DNA of 64,000 nucleotides from Flavobacterium sedimenticola (GTDB lineage: Bacteria; Bacteroidota; Bacteroidia; Flavobacteriales; Flavobacteriaceae). Where the stretch lies: NCBI RefSeq assembly GCF_030053345.1, contig NZ_JASGBP010000008.1:62001-126000 (forward strand). The letters run 5' to 3'. Every line of letters starts with the position of its first letter. Within the stretch, counting starts at the first letter, position 1. The position numbers were made by a program, and so were the translations under genes. The notes under the pieces are model-generated. The model was not told the origin of the DNA and searched no databases. It saw only the letters and a program-made list of their open reading frames with translations. Of this stretch, positions 27,409 through 38,280 are shown piece after piece.

Positions 27409-29553
27409 ATGGCTAGAGATTTAAAATTTACAAGAAATATTGGAATTGCAGCTCACATTGATGCTGGTAAAACTACCACTACTGAGCGTATCTTATTTTA
27501 TACCGGAAAATCACACAAAATTGGTGAGGTTCACGATGGGGCAGCTACCATGGACTGGATGGCACAAGAGCAAGAAAGAGGTATTACCATTACTTCTGCA
27601 GCAACTACTTGTGAGTGGAATTATCCAACAGTACAAGGGAAATTGACTCCGGATTCAAAACCATACCACTTTAATATTATCGATACCCCGGGACACGTTG
27701 ACTTTACGGTAGAAGTAAACCGTTCGTTACGTGTATTGGACGGATTGGTTTTCTTGTTCTCTGCGGTTGATGGTGTTGAGCCTCAATCTGAGACGAACTG
27801 GAGGTTGGCTGACCAATATAGAGTGCCTCGTATGGGATTCGTGAACAAGATGGACCGTCAAGGAGCTAACTTCTTGAATGTGTGTCAGCAAGTTCGCGAT
27901 ATGTTAAAATCAAATGCAGTGGCTATCACGTTACCTATTGGTGATGAGGCCGATTTCAAAGGAGTAGTTGACTTAGTGAAAAACCAAGCTATTGTTTGGC
28001 ATGACGCTACGCAAGGAGCTACTTTTGATATCGTTGACATCCCTGCTGACATGGTAGACGAAGTGAAAGCGTACCGTTCTATCTTGATTGAAGCAGTAGC
28101 TGAGTACGATGAGAATCTATTGGATAAATACATGGAAGATGAAAACTCTATTACAGAGGAAGAAATCAACAATGCATTAAGAGCGGCTACTATTGATATG
28201 GCTATCATTCCGATGATTGCCGGTTCATCATTCAAAAACAAAGGTGTTCAATTTATGTTGGATGCTGTATGTAAATATTTGCCTTCTCCGTTAGACAAAG
28301 AAGGTATCGAAGGAATCCATCCTGATGATGCTGACTTGTTGGAAGAAGATCAAACCAAAATCGTTCGTCGTCCTGACGTAAAAGAGCCTTTCGCGGCTTT
28401 GGCATTTAAGATTGCTACCGATCCTTATGTTGGTCGTTTGGCGTTCTTCCGTGCTTACTCAGGTCGTTTGGATGCCGGTTCTTACATCTTGAACACCCGT
28501 TCAGGTCAAAAAGAGCGTATCTCTCGTATCTATCAAATGCACGCTAACAAGCAAAACCCAATCGAGTATATCGAGGCCGGTGATATCGGAGCTGCTGTTG
28601 GATTTAAAGATATCAAGACCGGAGATACCATGTGTGACGAAAAGCACCCAATCATTCTTGAATCTATGAAATTCCCTGATCCGGTAATCGGTATCGCTAT
28701 CGAGCCTAAAACCAAGGCTGACGTAGATAAAATGGGTATGGCTTTGGCTAAATTAGCAGAAGAAGATCCAACGTTTACCGTTAGAACTGATGAAGCTTCA
28801 GGTCAAACCATCATCTCGGGAATGGGTGAGTTACACTTAGACATCTTGGTAGATCGTATGAAACGTGAGTTCAAAGTGGAAGTAAACCAAGGGGAACCAC
28901 AAGTAGAATACAAAGAAGCGTTTACCAAAGCGGCACAACACAGAGAAGTATACAAAAAGCAATCCGGTGGACGTGGTAAGTTTGGTGACATCGTATTCCG
29001 TTTAGAGCCTGCAGACGAAGGGTTTATCGGTTTACAGTTTGTTAATGAGGTAAAAGGAGGTAACGTTCCTAAGGAATATATTCCTGCTGTTGAGAAAGGA
29101 TTTAAAGAAGCTATGAAGCAAGGTCCTTTAGCCGGTTATGCCGTAGATAGTTTGAAAGTTACTTTGTTGGACGGATCGTACCACCCGGTAGATTCGGATG
29201 CACTTTCTTTCGAATTGGCTGCTAAAATGGGTTACAAAGAAGTAGCAAAAGCTGCAGGCGCCGTAATCTTAGAACCAATCATGAAAATCGAAGTAATCAC
29301 TCCGGAAGAAAACATGGGTGATATCGTAGGAGATTTGAACAGAAGAAGAGGTCAGGTAAATGACATGGGTGACAGAGCCGGTGCTAAAACCATCAAAGCG
29401 AATGTGCCACTTTCTGAAATGTTCGGTTATGTTACTACTTTAAGAACATTGTCTTCAGGTAGAGCAACATCAACAATGGAATTCTCTCACTACGAGCAAA
29501 CTCCTTCCAATATTTCGGATGAAGTAATTAAAAAAGCAAAAGGTAACGCTTAA
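27409..29553 (+). CDS. fusA: Elongation factor G
   Basis: 714 residues. This GTPase drives tRNA-mRNA translocation and, with RRF, ribosome recycling. The GTP-binding motifs are complete: P-loop AHIDAGKT (15-22), DTPGH (92-96) and NKMD (146-149). Domains II-V follow, with the domain IV tip region near [12 protein letters not shown]. The insertion [15 protein letters not shown] between switch I and DTPGH is a feature seen in Bacteroidetes EF-G. No tuf gene follows, unlike the proteobacterial str operon; rpsJ comes next. Confidence 0.98.
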   Translation: MARDLKFTRNIGIAAHIDAGKTTTTERILFYTGKSHKIGEVHDGAATMDWMAQEQERGITITSAATTCEWNYPTVQGKLTPDSKPYHFNIIDTPGHVDFTVEVNRSLRVLDGLVFLFSAVDGVEPQSETNWRLADQYRVPRMGFVNKMDRQGANFLNVCQQVRDMLKSNAVAITLPIGDEADFKGVVDLVKNQAIVWHDATQGATFDIVDIPADMVDEVKAYRSILIEAVAEYDENLLDKYMEDENSITEEEINNALRAATIDMAIIPMIAGSSFKNKGVQFMLDAVCKYLPSPLDKEGIEGIHPDDADLLEEDQTKIVRRPDVKEPFAALAFKIATDPYVGRLAFFRAYSGRLDAGSYILNTRSGQKERISRIYQMHANKQNPIEYIEAGDIGAAVGFKDIKTGDTMCDEKHPIILESMKFPDPVIGIAIEPKTKADVDKMGMALAKLAEEDPTFTVRTDEASGQTIISGMGELHLDILVDRMKREFKVEVNQGEPQVEYKEAFTKAAQHREVYKKQSGGRGKFGDIVFRLEPADEGFIGLQFVNEVKGGNVPKEYIPAVEKGFKEAMKQGPLAGYAVDSLKVTLLDGSYHPVDSDALSFELAAKMGYKEVAKAAGAVILEPIMKIEVITPEENMGDIVGDLNRRRGQVNDMGDRAGAKTIKANVPLSEMFGYVTTLRTLSSGRATSTMEFSHYEQTPSNISDEVIKKAKGNA

Positions 29554-29564
29554 TTTTTAACAAG

Positions 29565-29870
29565 ATGAGTCAAAAAATCAGAATAAAATTGAAGTCTTAC
29601 GATCATATGTTGGTTGATAAATCAGCTGAGAAAATCGTAAAAACTGTGAAAAGCACAGGTGCTGTTGTAACAGGTCCTATTCCGTTACCTACGCACAAAA
29701 AAATATTTACTGTATTGCGTTCTCCGCACGTAAACAAAAAAGCGAGAGAACAGTTTGAGGTAAGTTCATACAAAAGATTATTGGATATCTATAGTTCTTC
29801 TTCGAAAACTATCGATGCTTTAATGAAGCTTGAATTGCCAAGCGGCGTTGAAGTAGAAATCAAAGTGTGA
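29565..29870 (+). CDS. rpsJ: 30S ribosomal protein uS10 (NusE)
   Basis: 101 residues. uS10 is a 30S head protein and, as NusE, a transcription antitermination partner of NusB. The core [21 protein letters not shown] and [22 protein letters not shown] are diagnostic. It is the last gene before a 121-nt spacer with a long hairpin, the first break in an otherwise tightly packed operon. Confidence 0.98.
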   Translation: MSQKIRIKLKSYDHMLVDKSAEKIVKTVKSTGAVVTGPIPLPTHKKIFTVLRSPHVNKKAREQFEVSSYKRLLDIYSSSSKTIDALMKLELPSGVEVEIKV

Positions 29871-29886
29871 TCATAAAGAGTATCAA

Positions 29887-29944
29887 GTATTGAGTATTAA
29901 GTATTAAGATTTTGTCTTTGTACTTAATACTTAATTCTTAATAC
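29887..29944 (+). promoter_or_regulatory. Long hairpin in the rpsJ-rplC spacer
   Basis: A 22-nt arm (29887-29908) pairs with 29923-29944 with one G-U pair and one U-U mismatch around a 14-nt loop. The arms consist of repeated AGTATTAAGT-like units. No U-tract follows, so it is not a normal intrinsic terminator; an RNA control or processing element, or a mobile palindromic repeat, are the options. Confidence 0.7.
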
Positions 29945-29991
29945 AGATTTTAAAAAAAAAGTAAACAAATAATAATTATAAATAGTTTAAT

Positions 29992-30609
29992 ATGTCTGGG
30001 TTAATTGGAAAAAAAATCGGCATGACAAGCATTTTCGATGAAAACGGGAAAAACATTCCTTGTACTGTAATCGAAGCTGGGCCTTGTGTCGTTACCCAAG
30101 TCAGAACCAAAGAGGTTGACGGGTATGAAGCTCTTCAACTTGGTTTCGATGACAAATCAGAAAAACACGCTACTAAAGCTGATTTAGGTCACTTTAAAAA
30201 AGCGGGTACTTCTGCTAAGAAAAAAGTCGTTGAATTCCAAGGATTTGAGGAAGCGTATAAGTTAGGTGATAACATCACCGTAGAGGTATTCAGCGAAGGA
30301 GAATTTGTTGATGTACAAGGTGTTTCAAAAGGGAAAGGCTTTCAAGGAGTTGTAAAACGTCACGGTTTTGGTGGTGTTGGACAAGCGACTCACGGTCAGC
30401 ACAACCGTTTAAGAGCACCGGGATCTGTTGGAGCATCTTCTTATCCATCACGTGTATTCAAAGGAATGCGTATGGCAGGAAGAACGGGTGGTGATAATGT
30501 AAAAGTACAAAATCTTAGAGTTTTAAAAGTAGTGGCTGAAAAGAACCTACTTGTGGTAAAAGGAGCAATTCCTGGACACAAAAACTCTTACGTAATCATT
30601 CAGAAGTAA
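29992..30609 (+). CDS. rplC: 50S ribosomal protein uL3
   Basis: 205 residues. uL3 starts 50S assembly with uL24 and reaches toward the peptidyl-transferase centre through the loop around [27 protein letters not shown]; the Gln in ATHGQ is the residue methylated by PrmB in other bacteria. Its TAA overlaps the rplD ATG by one base (TAATG), which indicates translational coupling. Confidence 0.98.
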   Translation: MSGLIGKKIGMTSIFDENGKNIPCTVIEAGPCVVTQVRTKEVDGYEALQLGFDDKSEKHATKADLGHFKKAGTSAKKKVVEFQGFEEAYKLGDNITVEVFSEGEFVDVQGVSKGKGFQGVVKRHGFGGVGQATHGQHNRLRAPGSVGASSYPSRVFKGMRMAGRTGGDNVKVQNLRVLKVVAEKNLLVVKGAIPGHKNSYVIIQK

Positions 30610-31238
30610 TGGAAGTAAAAGTTTTAGATATCAACGGAAAAGATACCGGAAGAAAAGTGCAACTTTCTGACTCGGTATTCGGCATTGAGCCAAACAATCA
30701 CGCAGTATATCTTGATGTTAAGCAATACTTAGCTAATCAAAGACAAGGTACTCACAAAGCCAAAGAGCGCAATGAAGTAACCGGTAGTACGCGCAAGATT
30801 AAAAAACAAAAAGGTACAGGAACTGCTCGTGCAGGATCCAAAAAGAGTCCTTTGTTTAAAGGGGGTGGAACGGTTTTCGGTCCAAGACCAAGAAGCTACT
30901 CATTCAAATTAAACAAAAGCTTAAAAAGATTAGCGCGCAAGTCGGCTTTCTCATTAAAAGCAAAAGAGTCTAATTTGGTGGTTGTAGAAGACTTCAATTT
31001 TGAAACGCCAAACACTAAAAATTTCATTAATGTTTTGAAAGCTTTAGGGTTAGAAAACAAAAAATCGTTGTTTGTGTTGGGTGATATAAATAAAAACGTA
31101 TATTTGTCGTCACGCAATTTAAAGGCTTCTAGTGTTGTAACTAGTTCAGAATTAAGCACTTATGCCATTTTAAATGCAAATAATTTAGTGCTTTCTGAAG
31201 GTTCTTTAGAAGGAATTGTTGAAAATTTAAGCAAATAA
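30609..31238 (+). CDS. rplD: 50S ribosomal protein uL4
   Basis: 209 residues. uL4 binds 23S rRNA near the exit tunnel; its extended loop (residues ~40-95, rich in Lys/Arg/Gly: [19 protein letters not shown]) lines the tunnel constriction. In E. coli uL4 also represses its own operon at the S10 leader; whether the hairpin ahead of rplC serves that here is untested. Confidence 0.98.
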   Translation: MEVKVLDINGKDTGRKVQLSDSVFGIEPNNHAVYLDVKQYLANQRQGTHKAKERNEVTGSTRKIKKQKGTGTARAGSKKSPLFKGGGTVFGPRPRSYSFKLNKSLKRLARKSAFSLKAKESNLVVVEDFNFETPNTKNFINVLKALGLENKKSLFVLGDINKNVYLSSRNLKASSVVTSSELSTYAILNANNLVLSEGSLEGIVENLSK

Positions 31239-31245
31239 TCAGGTC

Positions 31246-31536
31246 ATGAGTATCATAATTAAGCCTATAATCACAGAAAAAATCACCAAAGAAGGTGAGG
31301 TTTTCAACCGTTTTGGTTTTGTGGTTGACAGAAAAGCAAACAAAGTAGAAATCAAAAAAGCAGTTGAAGCTGCTTACGGTGTTTCTGTGGAGTCTGTGAA
31401 TACGATGAACTACAGAGCTGATAGAACCACGAAATATACAAAAAGTGGTTTGATTACCGGAAAAACAAGTGCTTACAAAAAAGCAGTTGTACAAGTAAAA
31501 GAAGGAGAAACAATAGATTTTTATACTAATATCTAA
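31246..31536 (+). CDS. rplW: 50S ribosomal protein uL23
   Basis: 96 residues. uL23 sits at the polypeptide exit and is the docking site for trigger factor and SRP. The family opening [23 protein letters not shown] is clear, and the loop [26 protein letters not shown] reaches toward the tunnel. Seven nucleotides separate it from rplD and five from rplB. Confidence 0.97.
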   Translation: MSIIIKPIITEKITKEGEVFNRFGFVVDRKANKVEIKKAVEAAYGVSVESVNTMNYRADRTTKYTKSGLITGKTSAYKKAVVQVKEGETIDFYTNI

Positions 31537-31541
31537 TACAA

Positions 31542-32366
31542 ATGTCAGTTAGAAAATTAAAACCTATTACCCCGGGCCAGCGATTTAGAGTCGTGAATGG
31601 TTTTGACGCCATCACAACTGATAAGCCGGAACGCTCATTGTTAGCACCGATAAAAAGCTCAGGAGGTAGAAATAGTCAAGGAAAAATGACCATGCGTTAT
31701 ACAGGCGGTGGTCACAAACAAAGGTATCGTATTATTGATTTCAAAAGAACTAAAGTGGGAATTCCTGCGACAGTGAAATCAATCGAGTATGATCCAAACA
31801 GAACAGCGTTTATCGCGTTATTATGGTATGCTGACGGAGAGAAAACATATATTGTTGCTCAAAACGGTTTACAAGTAGGTCAAACTGTAGTGTCAGGAGA
31901 AAATGCAGCACCTGAAATCGGAAATACTTTGCCATTGAGCAAAATTCCTCTAGGAACTGTAATTTCTTGTATCGAGTTACGTCCGGGTCAAGGAGCGGTT
32001 ATCGCTCGTTCTGCCGGTACATTTGCTCAATTAATGGCAAGAGACGGGAAATACGCTACTATTAAAATGCCGTCAGGAGAAACAAGATTAATCTTGTTGA
32101 CGTGTTCAGCAACTATCGGAGCGGTTTCTAACTCTGATCACCAATTGATTGTATCTGGTAAAGCAGGTAGAAGCAGATGGTTAGGAAGAAGACCAAGAAC
32201 AAGACCAGTAGCTATGAACCCGGTTGATCACCCAATGGGAGGTGGTGAAGGACGTTCATCTGGAGGTCACCCACGTTCTAGAAAAGGTTTACCAGCTAAA
32301 GGGTACAGAACTCGTTCTAAAGTTAACCCGAGCAACAAGTATATTGTAGAACGCAGAAAGAAATAA
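31542..32366 (+). CDS. rplB: 50S ribosomal protein uL2
   Basis: 274 residues. uL2 is needed for subunit joining and peptidyl-transferase activity. The conserved His of [13 protein letters not shown] is H230 (H229 in mature E. coli numbering) and is retained; the following residue is Met where E. coli has a second His. The basic C-terminus ending [11 protein letters not shown] is typical. Confidence 0.98.
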   Translation: MSVRKLKPITPGQRFRVVNGFDAITTDKPERSLLAPIKSSGGRNSQGKMTMRYTGGGHKQRYRIIDFKRTKVGIPATVKSIEYDPNRTAFIALLWYADGEKTYIVAQNGLQVGQTVVSGENAAPEIGNTLPLSKIPLGTVISCIELRPGQGAVIARSAGTFAQLMARDGKYATIKMPSGETRLILLTCSATIGAVSNSDHQLIVSGKAGRSRWLGRRPRTRPVAMNPVDHPMGGGEGRSSGGHPRSRKGLPAKGYRTRSKVNPSNKYIVERRKK

Positions 32367-32376
32367 TTAGATAGAC

Positions 32377-32655
32377 ATGGCACGTTCATTAAAAAAAGGA
32401 CCATTCGTTCACTATAAATTAGATAAAAAAGTTCAGGAAAATATTGCCGGTGGTAATAAAGGTGTGGTTAAGACTTGGTCTCGCGCTTCTATGATTACTC
32501 CGGATTTCGTAGGACAAACTATCGCAGTTCACAATGGTCGTCAATTTGTTCCGGTGTATGTAACCGAGAACATGGTAGGACACAAATTAGGAGAGTTTTC
32601 ACCAACAAGATCTTTTAGAGGTCATGCTGGAGCTAAAAATAAAGGTAAAAAATAA
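32377..32655 (+). CDS. rpsS: 30S ribosomal protein uS19
   Basis: 92 residues. uS19 lies in the 30S head with uS13 and contributes to bridge B1a and tRNA contacts. Signature segments are [15 protein letters not shown] and [18 protein letters not shown]. It is between rplB and rplV, the standard S10-cluster order. Confidence 0.98.
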   Translation: MARSLKKGPFVHYKLDKKVQENIAGGNKGVVKTWSRASMITPDFVGQTIAVHNGRQFVPVYVTENMVGHKLGEFSPTRSFRGHAGAKNKGKK

Positions 32656-32661
32656 GAAGAA

Positions 32662-33072
32662 ATGGGAGTTCGTAAAAGAGAAGCAGCAGACGCAAGAAAA
32701 GAGGCTAACAAGTCTTTGGCTTTTGCTAAATTGAATAACTGCCCTACTTCACCTAGAAAAATGCGCTTAGTAGCAGACTTGGTAAGAGGTCAGAAAGTGG
32801 AAAGAGCTTTAAATATTTTAAGATTTAGCTCAAAAGAAGCTTCACGCAAATTAGAAAAATTATTATTATCAGCCATCAACAACTGGGAACAGAAAAATGC
32901 TGAAGGTAATGTTGCGGAAGCAGGCTTATTCGTTAAAGAAATCCGTGTAGACGGCGGTATGATGTTGAAAAGACTTCGTCCGGCTCCACAAGGAAGAGCA
33001 CACAGAATTAGAAAACGTTCTAACCACGTAACGATCGTGTTAGGACAATTAGATAACACACAAAGTAATTAA
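32662..33072 (+). CDS. rplV: 50S ribosomal protein uL22
   Basis: 136 residues. uL22 spans from the 50S surface to the tunnel constriction with its beta-hairpin (around [25 protein letters not shown]), a site where macrolide-resistance changes occur in other bacteria. The N-terminal ~20 residues ([20 protein letters not shown]) are longer than in E. coli, as is common in this phylum. Confidence 0.97.
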   Translation: MGVRKREAADARKEANKSLAFAKLNNCPTSPRKMRLVADLVRGQKVERALNILRFSSKEASRKLEKLLLSAINNWEQKNAEGNVAEAGLFVKEIRVDGGMMLKRLRPAPQGRAHRIRKRSNHVTIVLGQLDNTQSN

Positions 33073-33080
33073 TAAACAGT

Positions 33081-33827
33081 ATGGGACAAAAGACAAATCC
33101 AATTGGAAATCGCCTTGGTATCATCAGAGGATGGGATTCAAACTGGTATGGTGGAAATGATTACGGTGACAAAATCGCCGAAGATTATAAAATCAGAAAG
33201 TACATCCACGCTCGTTTATCAAAAGCTAGTGTGTCAAAAGTAATCATCGAGAGAACTTTGAAACTTGTAACCGTTACTATCACTACGGCTCGTCCAGGTA
33301 TCATCATTGGTAAAGGCGGTCAAGAGGTAGACAAGTTGAAAGAAGAACTTAAGAAAGTTACTGACAAAGAGGTTCAAATTAACATCTTTGAAATCAAAAG
33401 ACCGGAGTTAGATGCTTATTTAGTTGCAACTAGCATCGCTCGTCAAATTGAGAGCCGTATTTCATACAGAAGAGCTATTAAAATGGCTATCGCTGCAGCA
33501 ATGCGTATGAATGCAGAAGGGATCAAAGTTTTGATTTCAGGTCGTTTGAACGGAGCTGAAATGGCACGTTCAGAGCAATTCAAAGAAGGTAGAATTCCTC
33601 TATCAACTTTCAGAGCCGATATTGATTATGCTTTGGGTGAAGCGCATACTACTTACGGTAGAATGGGTATCAAAGTATGGATCATGAAAGGTGAGGTGTA
33701 CGGAAAGAGAGATCTTTCTCCATTAGTAGGCATGGATAAAAAACAAGCCGGACAAGGTGGCGGAAAAAGTGATGCTCCACGTGGTGGAAAATCAAACGGT
33801 AAACCGGGCCCTCGTAAAAGAAAGTAA
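33081..33827 (+). CDS. rpsC: 30S ribosomal protein uS3
   Basis: 248 residues. uS3 helps form the mRNA entry channel and its helicase activity. The KH domain has the GXXG loop in [16 protein letters not shown]. After the conserved core comes a ~35-residue Gly/Lys/Pro-rich tail (from about residue 215) that is not found in E. coli and is presumably flexible and RNA-facing. Confidence 0.98.
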   Translation: MGQKTNPIGNRLGIIRGWDSNWYGGNDYGDKIAEDYKIRKYIHARLSKASVSKVIIERTLKLVTVTITTARPGIIIGKGGQEVDKLKEELKKVTDKEVQINIFEIKRPELDAYLVATSIARQIESRISYRRAIKMAIAAAMRMNAEGIKVLISGRLNGAEMARSEQFKEGRIPLSTFRADIDYALGEAHTTYGRMGIKVWIMKGEVYGKRDLSPLVGMDKKQAGQGGGKSDAPRGGKSNGKPGPRKRK

Positions 33828-33846
33828 ATTTTTAAAGTAAAGAAAA

Positions 33847-34272
33847 ATGTTACAGCCTAAAAGAACAAAATACCGCAAGGTACAGAAGGGTAGAATGAAA
33901 GGTGTTTCTCAAAGAGGACACGAGCTTTCTAATGGAATGTTTGGAATTAAGTCAGTACATGAAACTGGAATGTTCTTAACTTCTCGTCAAATCGAAGCGG
34001 CTCGTATTGCAGCCACTCGTTATATGAAAAGAGAAGGACAATTATGGATCAAAATTTTCCCGGATAAACCAATCACCAAAAAGCCTCTTGAGGTTCGTAT
34101 GGGTAAAGGAAAAGGAGCTGTTGAATATTGGGCAGCTGTTGTAAAACCGGGGAAAATCATGTTTGAAGTAGGCGGCGTTCCGCTTTCGGTTGCTAAAGAA
34201 GCGTTACGCTTGGCAGCCCAAAAACTTCCGGTAAAAACTAAGTTTGTCGTAGCTAGAGATTTCGAAGCATAA
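33847..34272 (+). CDS. rplP: 50S ribosomal protein uL16
   Basis: 141 residues. uL16 contacts A- and P-site tRNA and completes late 50S assembly. The segments [18 protein letters not shown] and [17 protein letters not shown] are diagnostic; the Arg in [10 protein letters not shown] and neighbouring loop residues are rRNA contacts. It is 19 nt after rpsC. Confidence 0.98.
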   Translation: MLQPKRTKYRKVQKGRMKGVSQRGHELSNGMFGIKSVHETGMFLTSRQIEAARIAATRYMKREGQLWIKIFPDKPITKKPLEVRMGKGKGAVEYWAAVVKPGKIMFEVGGVPLSVAKEALRLAAQKLPVKTKFVVARDFEA

Positions 34273-34285
34273 TCTAAAAATTAGT

Positions 34286-34477
34286 ATGAAACAATCAGAA
34301 ATTATCAATCTTTCGGCAGCTGAATTACAAGCAAAACTTGTTGAGTTAAGAAAAGCGTATGCTGATTTGAAATCAGCTCACGCCATTTCCCCAATTGCTA
34401 ATCCGCTACAAATCAGAAGCGCCAGAAGAGCAGTTGCCAGAGTTGCCTCTGAATTAACTAAAAGAGAGTTACAATAA
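34286..34477 (+). CDS. rpmC: 50S ribosomal protein uL29
   Basis: 63 residues, a two-helix protein next to uL23 at the tunnel exit. The pattern [26 protein letters not shown] followed by [15 protein letters not shown] is that of the family. Confidence 0.96.
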   Translation: MKQSEIINLSAAELQAKLVELRKAYADLKSAHAISPIANPLQIRSARRAVARVASELTKRELQ

Positions 34478-34496
34478 TTGTAAGCTAGCTGAAAAG

Positions 34497-34754
34497 ATGG
34501 AAAAAAGAAATTTAAGAAAAGAAAGAATTGGTGTTGTTACGTCAAACAAAATGGATAAGTCTATTGTTGTTTCTCAAGTAACCAGAGTAAAACACCCATT
34601 ATACGGTAAGTTCGTGTTGAAAACCAAAAAGTTTCACGCACACGACGAAACGAATGACTGTAACATTGGTGATACAGTACGAATCATGGAGACTCGTCCG
34701 TTAAGTAAAACCAAATGTTGGAGATTAGTTGAAATCATTGAAAGAGCTAAGTAA
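34497..34754 (+). CDS. rpsQ: 30S ribosomal protein uS17
   Basis: 85 residues, an OB-fold primary binder of the 16S 5' domain. The segments [19 protein letters not shown] and [32 protein letters not shown] are characteristic. Two nucleotides separate its stop from rplN. Confidence 0.97.
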   Translation: MEKRNLRKERIGVVTSNKMDKSIVVSQVTRVKHPLYGKFVLKTKKFHAHDETNDCNIGDTVRIMETRPLSKTKCWRLVEIIERAK

Positions 34755-34756
34755 TT

Positions 34757-35125
34757 ATGGTACAACAGGAATCAAGATTAAAAGTAGCAGATAACACAGG
34801 AGCCAAAGAAGTTTTGACTATCCGTGTTTTAGGAGGAACGAAACGTCGTTATGCCTCTGTTGGAGATAAAATTGTAGTATCAATTAAAGATGCAACACCA
34901 AACGGAAACGTGAAAAAAGGTGCCGTATCTACTGCAGTTGTTGTACGTACCAAAAAAGAAGTGAGAAGAGCCGATGGTTCTTATATCCGTTTCGATGACA
35001 ATGCTTGTGTTCTTTTGAATGCGGCAGGTGAAATGAGAGGAACTCGTGTTTTTGGTCCGGTTGCCAGAGAACTTCGTGAAAAACAATTCATGAAAATTGT
35101 ATCATTAGCACCAGAAGTGCTTTAA
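34757..35125 (+). CDS. rplN: 50S ribosomal protein uL14
   Basis: 122 residues, exactly the usual length. uL14 forms intersubunit bridges B5 and B8 and binds the silencing factor Rsf[21 protein letters not shown] and [19 protein letters not shown] are hallmark segments. Confidence 0.98.
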
Positions 35126-35136
35126 TTCGTAGTAAG

Positions 35137-35451
35137 ATGATAAAGCTGAAAATAAAATCAGGAGACGTAGTAAAAGTAATTGCCGGTGACCACAAAGGGT
35201 CTGAAGGTAAAGTTTTGACCGTTGACCGTGAGAAGAACAAAGCAATCGTTGAAGGAGTAAACATGGTGTCTAAACACACGAAACCAAGTGCTAAAAATCC
35301 TCAAGGCGGAATTGTTAAGAAAGAAGCTCCTATTCATGTGTCTAACTTGGCTTTGATTGATCCAAAATCAAAAAAAGCGACTAAAGTTGGCATCAAAACA
35401 GAAGGAGATAAGAAAGTGAGATTTTCAAAAAAATCTAATCAAGTATTATAG
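35137..35451 (+). CDS. rplX: 50S ribosomal protein uL24
   Basis: 104 residues. uL24 is one of the two initiators of 50S assembly. The N-terminal KOW motif ([20 protein letters not shown]) binds 23S rRNA domain [13 protein letters not shown] is the second signature. It is 3 nt ahead of rplE. Confidence 0.97.
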   Translation: MIKLKIKSGDVVKVIAGDHKGSEGKVLTVDREKNKAIVEGVNMVSKHTKPSAKNPQGGIVKKEAPIHVSNLALIDPKSKKATKVGIKTEGDKKVRFSKKSNQVL

Positions 35452-35453
35452 TT

Positions 35454-36005
35454 ATGGCTTATACACCCAGACTTAAACAAGAATATAAGGACAGAGTAAT
35501 TGCTGCCCTTAAAGAAGAATTCGGTTATAAAAACGTAATGCAAGTTCCAAAATTGGAAAAAATCGTTTTAAGCCGTGGCGTTGGAGCAGCGGTATCCGAT
35601 AAGAAATTAGTGGATTACGCTGTGGAAGAGTTAACCAAAGTTACAGGACAAAAAGCTGTAGCTACCATTTCTAAAAAAGACGTAGCGTCTTTCAAATTAA
35701 GAAAAGGTATGCCTATTGGTGCTAAAGTTACGCTTAGAGGAGAGAGAATGTATGAGTTCTTAGACAGATTGATTACATCATCTTTACCACGTGTAAGAGA
35801 TTTTAACGGTATCAAAGCTACCGGTTTTGACGGAAGAGGAAATTACAACCTTGGTGTTACAGAACAAATCATTTTCCCTGAAATTGATATTGATAAAGTG
35901 AACAAAATCTCCGGATTGGATATCACTTTTGTAACTTCTGCAAAAACCGATAAAGAGGCAAAGTCACTATTGGCAGAATTAGGTTTACCTTTTAAAAAGA
36001 ATTAA
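35454..36005 (+). CDS. rplE: 50S ribosomal protein uL5
   Basis: 183 residues. uL5 binds 5S rRNA and forms bridge B1b with uS13. The segment [21 protein letters not shown] and the P-site loop near [33 protein letters not shown] are conserved. Confidence 0.98.
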   Translation: MAYTPRLKQEYKDRVIAALKEEFGYKNVMQVPKLEKIVLSRGVGAAVSDKKLVDYAVEELTKVTGQKAVATISKKDVASFKLRKGMPIGAKVTLRGERMYEFLDRLITSSLPRVRDFNGIKATGFDGRGNYNLGVTEQIIFPEIDIDKVNKISGLDITFVTSAKTDKEAKSLLAELGLPFKKN

Positions 36006-36008
36006 GAC

Positions 36009-36278
36009 ATGGCTAAAGAATCAATGAAAGCCCGTGAGGTGAAAAGAGCTAAAACGGTTGCAAAGTACGCTGAAAAAAGAAAGGCTTTATTAGAAGCCGG
36101 TGATTACGAAGCGCTACAAAAATTACCAAGAAATGCTTCTCCGGTTCGTTTACACAACCGTTGTAAATTAACAGGAAGACCTCGAGGATACATGAGACAA
36201 TTTGGTATTTCGCGTGTTACTTTCCGTGAAATGGCAAACCAAGGATTAATCCCTGGAGTAAAAAAAGCCAGCTGGTAA
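36009..36278 (+). CDS. rpsN: 30S ribosomal protein uS14, zinc-independent form
   Basis: 89 residues. uS14 belongs to the 30S head. It is the long C-minus type: the conserved [16 protein letters not shown] segment is present ([13 protein letters not shown]) but the two CxxC zinc motifs of the short form are absent. It is the last gene before a 141-nt spacer that carries an internal promoter. Confidence 0.97.
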   Translation: MAKESMKAREVKRAKTVAKYAEKRKALLEAGDYEALQKLPRNASPVRLHNRCKLTGRPRGYMRQFGISRVTFREMANQGLIPGVKKASW

Positions 36279-36281
36279 TAG

Positions 36282-36311
36282 TTGGAATTTCAGCAGATAA
36301 TTGTACATTTG
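36282..36311 (+). promoter_or_regulatory. Internal promoter ahead of rpsH
   Basis: TTG (36282-36284), 19 nt, TACATTTG (36304-36311): the same -7 sequence and spacing as the rpsL promoter at the head of the superoperon. It would give a second transcript covering rpsH to rplQ, including secY and rpoA. Confidence 0.7.
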
Positions 36312-36346
36312 CCGGATTTTTGCCGGGAACCGTGCGATTATCTGCT
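36292..36346 (+). promoter_or_regulatory. Inverted repeat spanning the internal promoter
   Basis: AGCAGATAAT (36292-36301) pairs perfectly with ATTATCTGCT (36337-36346). The left arm is between the -33 and -7 elements, so the stem would form only in read-through RNA, or act as a DNA operator. Two TTTGCCGG direct repeats lie inside. Confidence 0.65.
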
Positions 36347-36419
36347 TTAAGTTAGAGTTTAATGGCTTCAGGTTCAGCGAAATAGTTTCTCTGAAAACCG
36401 TTGCCGAAATTTAATAAAT

Positions 36420-36818
36420 ATGTATACAGATCCTATTGCAGATTTTTTGACTAGAATCAGAAATGCAGTGAGAGCCAACCACAAAGTGGTGGAAATTCCT
36501 GCTTCTAATTTGAAAAAAGAAATCACAAAAATTTTATTTGACCAAGGATACATCTTGAGTTACAAATTTGATGACAGTACTGTTCAAGGTACCATCAAAA
36601 TCGCTTTGAAGTATGATAAAGATACCAAAGAGTCCGTAATCAGAGACATCCAAAGAATCAGTAAGCCGGGTTTACGTAAGTATGCCGGTGCTGCTAAATT
36701 ACCTAGAATCCTTAACGGATTAGGGATTGCTATCGTTTCTACTTCTAAAGGTTTAATGACCGGAAAACAAGCGAAGCAATTAAATGTAGGTGGAGAAGTA
36801 ATTTGTTACGTATACTAA
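36420..36818 (+). CDS. rpsH: 30S ribosomal protein uS8
   Basis: 132 residues. uS8 is a primary binder of 16S helix 21 and, in E. coli, the translational repressor of the spc genes. [16 protein letters not shown] and the C-terminal [31 protein letters not shown] are diagnostic. The upstream 141-nt spacer and internal promoter make it the probable first gene of a second transcript. Confidence 0.98.
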   Translation: MYTDPIADFLTRIRNAVRANHKVVEIPASNLKKEITKILFDQGYILSYKFDDSTVQGTIKIALKYDKDTKESVIRDIQRISKPGLRKYAGAAKLPRILNGLGIAIVSTSKGLMTGKQAKQLNVGGEVICYVY

Positions 36819-36832
36819 AAAACAGTTAAGCA

Positions 36833-37375
36833 ATGTCAAGAATAGGTAAAAATCCAATTTCAATTCCTGCAGGTGTAACTGTTGAAGTTAACGAAACTAC
36901 AGTTACTGTAAAAGGAAAATTAGGTCAACTTTCACAAGATTACTCAGATGTAACCGTTAAAGTTGAAGAAGGTCAAATCATCGTTGAGAGATCTTCTGAT
37001 TATAAAGATCAAAGAGCAAAACACGGACTTTACAGAGCCTTAATCAACAACATGATTGTAGGAGTGTCTGAAGGTTTTACAAAAGAATTAGAATTGGTAG
37101 GAGTAGGTTACAGAGCTTCTAACCAAGGTCAAAAATTAGATTTAGCATTAGGTTTTTCACACAACATCGTTCTGGAAGTAGCTCCTGAAGTAAAATTGGA
37201 AACGATTTCTGAAAAAGGGAAAAACCCAATCGTTAAATTAACATCCCACGACAAACAACTTTTAGGTTTAGTTTCTGCTAAAATCAGAGGCTTCCGTAAA
37301 CCGGAACCTTACAAAGGAAAAGGAGTTAAGTTTGTTGGTGAAGTATTAAGAAGAAAAGCAGGTAAATCAGCGTAA
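36833..37375 (+). CDS. rplF: 50S ribosomal protein uL6
   Basis: 180 residues with the two similar alpha/beta domains of the family. [18 protein letters not shown] opens the protein and the C-terminal [24 protein letters not shown] contacts the sarcin-ricin loop region of 23S rRNA. Confidence 0.98.
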   Translation: MSRIGKNPISIPAGVTVEVNETTVTVKGKLGQLSQDYSDVTVKVEEGQIIVERSSDYKDQRAKHGLYRALINNMIVGVSEGFTKELELVGVGYRASNQGQKLDLALGFSHNIVLEVAPEVKLETISEKGKNPIVKLTSHDKQLLGLVSAKIRGFRKPEPYKGKGVKFVGEVLRRKAGKSA

Positions 37376-37386
37376 AAATTAGCATT

Positions 37387-37740
37387 ATGTCATTAACAAA
37401 AACTGAAAGAAGACAAAGAATTAAATTCAGAATCAGAAAGATTGTTAGCGGTACTGCTGCTAAACCAAGATTATCTGTTTTCAGAAGTAATAAAGAAATC
37501 TACGCACAACTTATCGATGATGTGAACGGAGTGACTTTATTAGCCGCTTCATCAAGAGATAAAGAAGCCAATTCAAAAGGAACGAGCGTAGAAGTAGCTG
37601 CTGAAGTTGGAAAACTGGTTGCTGAAAAAGCATTAAAAGCAGGTATTACTGAAGTAACTTTCGACAGAGGAGGTTATTTGTACCACGGTCGTATTAAATC
37701 ATTAGCAGAAGGCGCAAGAGCCGCTGGACTTAAATTCTAA
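37387..37740 (+). CDS. rplR: 50S ribosomal protein uL18
   Basis: 117 residues. uL18 binds 5S rRNA with uL5. The basic N-terminus ([17 protein letters not shown]) and the C-terminal [26 protein letters not shown] are typical. Confidence 0.97.
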   Translation: MSLTKTERRQRIKFRIRKIVSGTAAKPRLSVFRSNKEIYAQLIDDVNGVTLLAASSRDKEANSKGTSVEVAAEVGKLVAEKALKAGITEVTFDRGGYLYHGRIKSLAEGARAAGLKF

Positions 37741-37746
37741 TATATT

Positions 37747-38268
37747 ATGTCTAAATACAAAAATGTAGAATTAGTAAAACCGAGCGGTCTTGAATTAAAG
37801 GATCGTTTGGTGAGTGTAAATCGTGTTACCAAAGTAACCAAAGGAGGAAGAGCTTTCGGTTTTTCTGCCATTGTAGTAGTTGGTGATGAGAATGGTGTGG
37901 TAGGTCACGGATTAGGAAAATCAAAAGACGTATCGGAAGCTATTGCTAAAGCAGTAGAAGATGCTAAGAAAAATTTGGTTAGAATTCCTTTGAGTGGTCA
38001 ATCAGTACCACACGAACAAAAAGGGAAATTTGGTGGAGCAGCTGTATATTTAATGCCTGCATCTCACGGTACCGGAGTTATTGCCGGTGGTGCGGTACGT
38101 GCGGTATTAGAGTCAGTAGGAGTACACGACGTATTGTCTAAATCTCAAGGTTCATCAAACCCTCACAACGTGGTTAAAGCAACTTTTGATGCTTTATTAC
38201 AAATGAGAAGTGCCGCTACTGTTGCCAAACAAAGAGGTATTTCTTTAGAGAAAGTTTTTAAAGGTTAA
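37747..38268 (+). CDS. rpsE: 30S ribosomal protein uS5
   Basis: 173 residues. uS5 acts in decoding fidelity and at the mRNA entry. The N-terminal dsRBD-like domain contains [29 protein letters not shown] and the C-terminal domain [29 protein letters not shown]. Six nucleotides separate it from rplR. Confidence 0.98.
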   Translation: MSKYKNVELVKPSGLELKDRLVSVNRVTKVTKGGRAFGFSAIVVVGDENGVVGHGLGKSKDVSEAIAKAVEDAKKNLVRIPLSGQSVPHEQKGKFGGAAVYLMPASHGTGVIAGGAVRAVLESVGVHDVLSKSQGSSNPHNVVKATFDALLQMRSAATVAKQRGISLEKVFKG

Positions 38269-38280
38269 TTCAAGGAAATT

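Noticed and set aside
29887..29944. rpsJ-rplC hairpin as an intrinsic terminator
   Set aside because: No U-tract follows the stem, and essential ribosomal genes continue downstream without a promoter motif.
31141..31494. 117-codon minus-strand frame across rplD/rplW
   Set aside because: It lies entirely within highly conserved ribosomal genes on the other strand.
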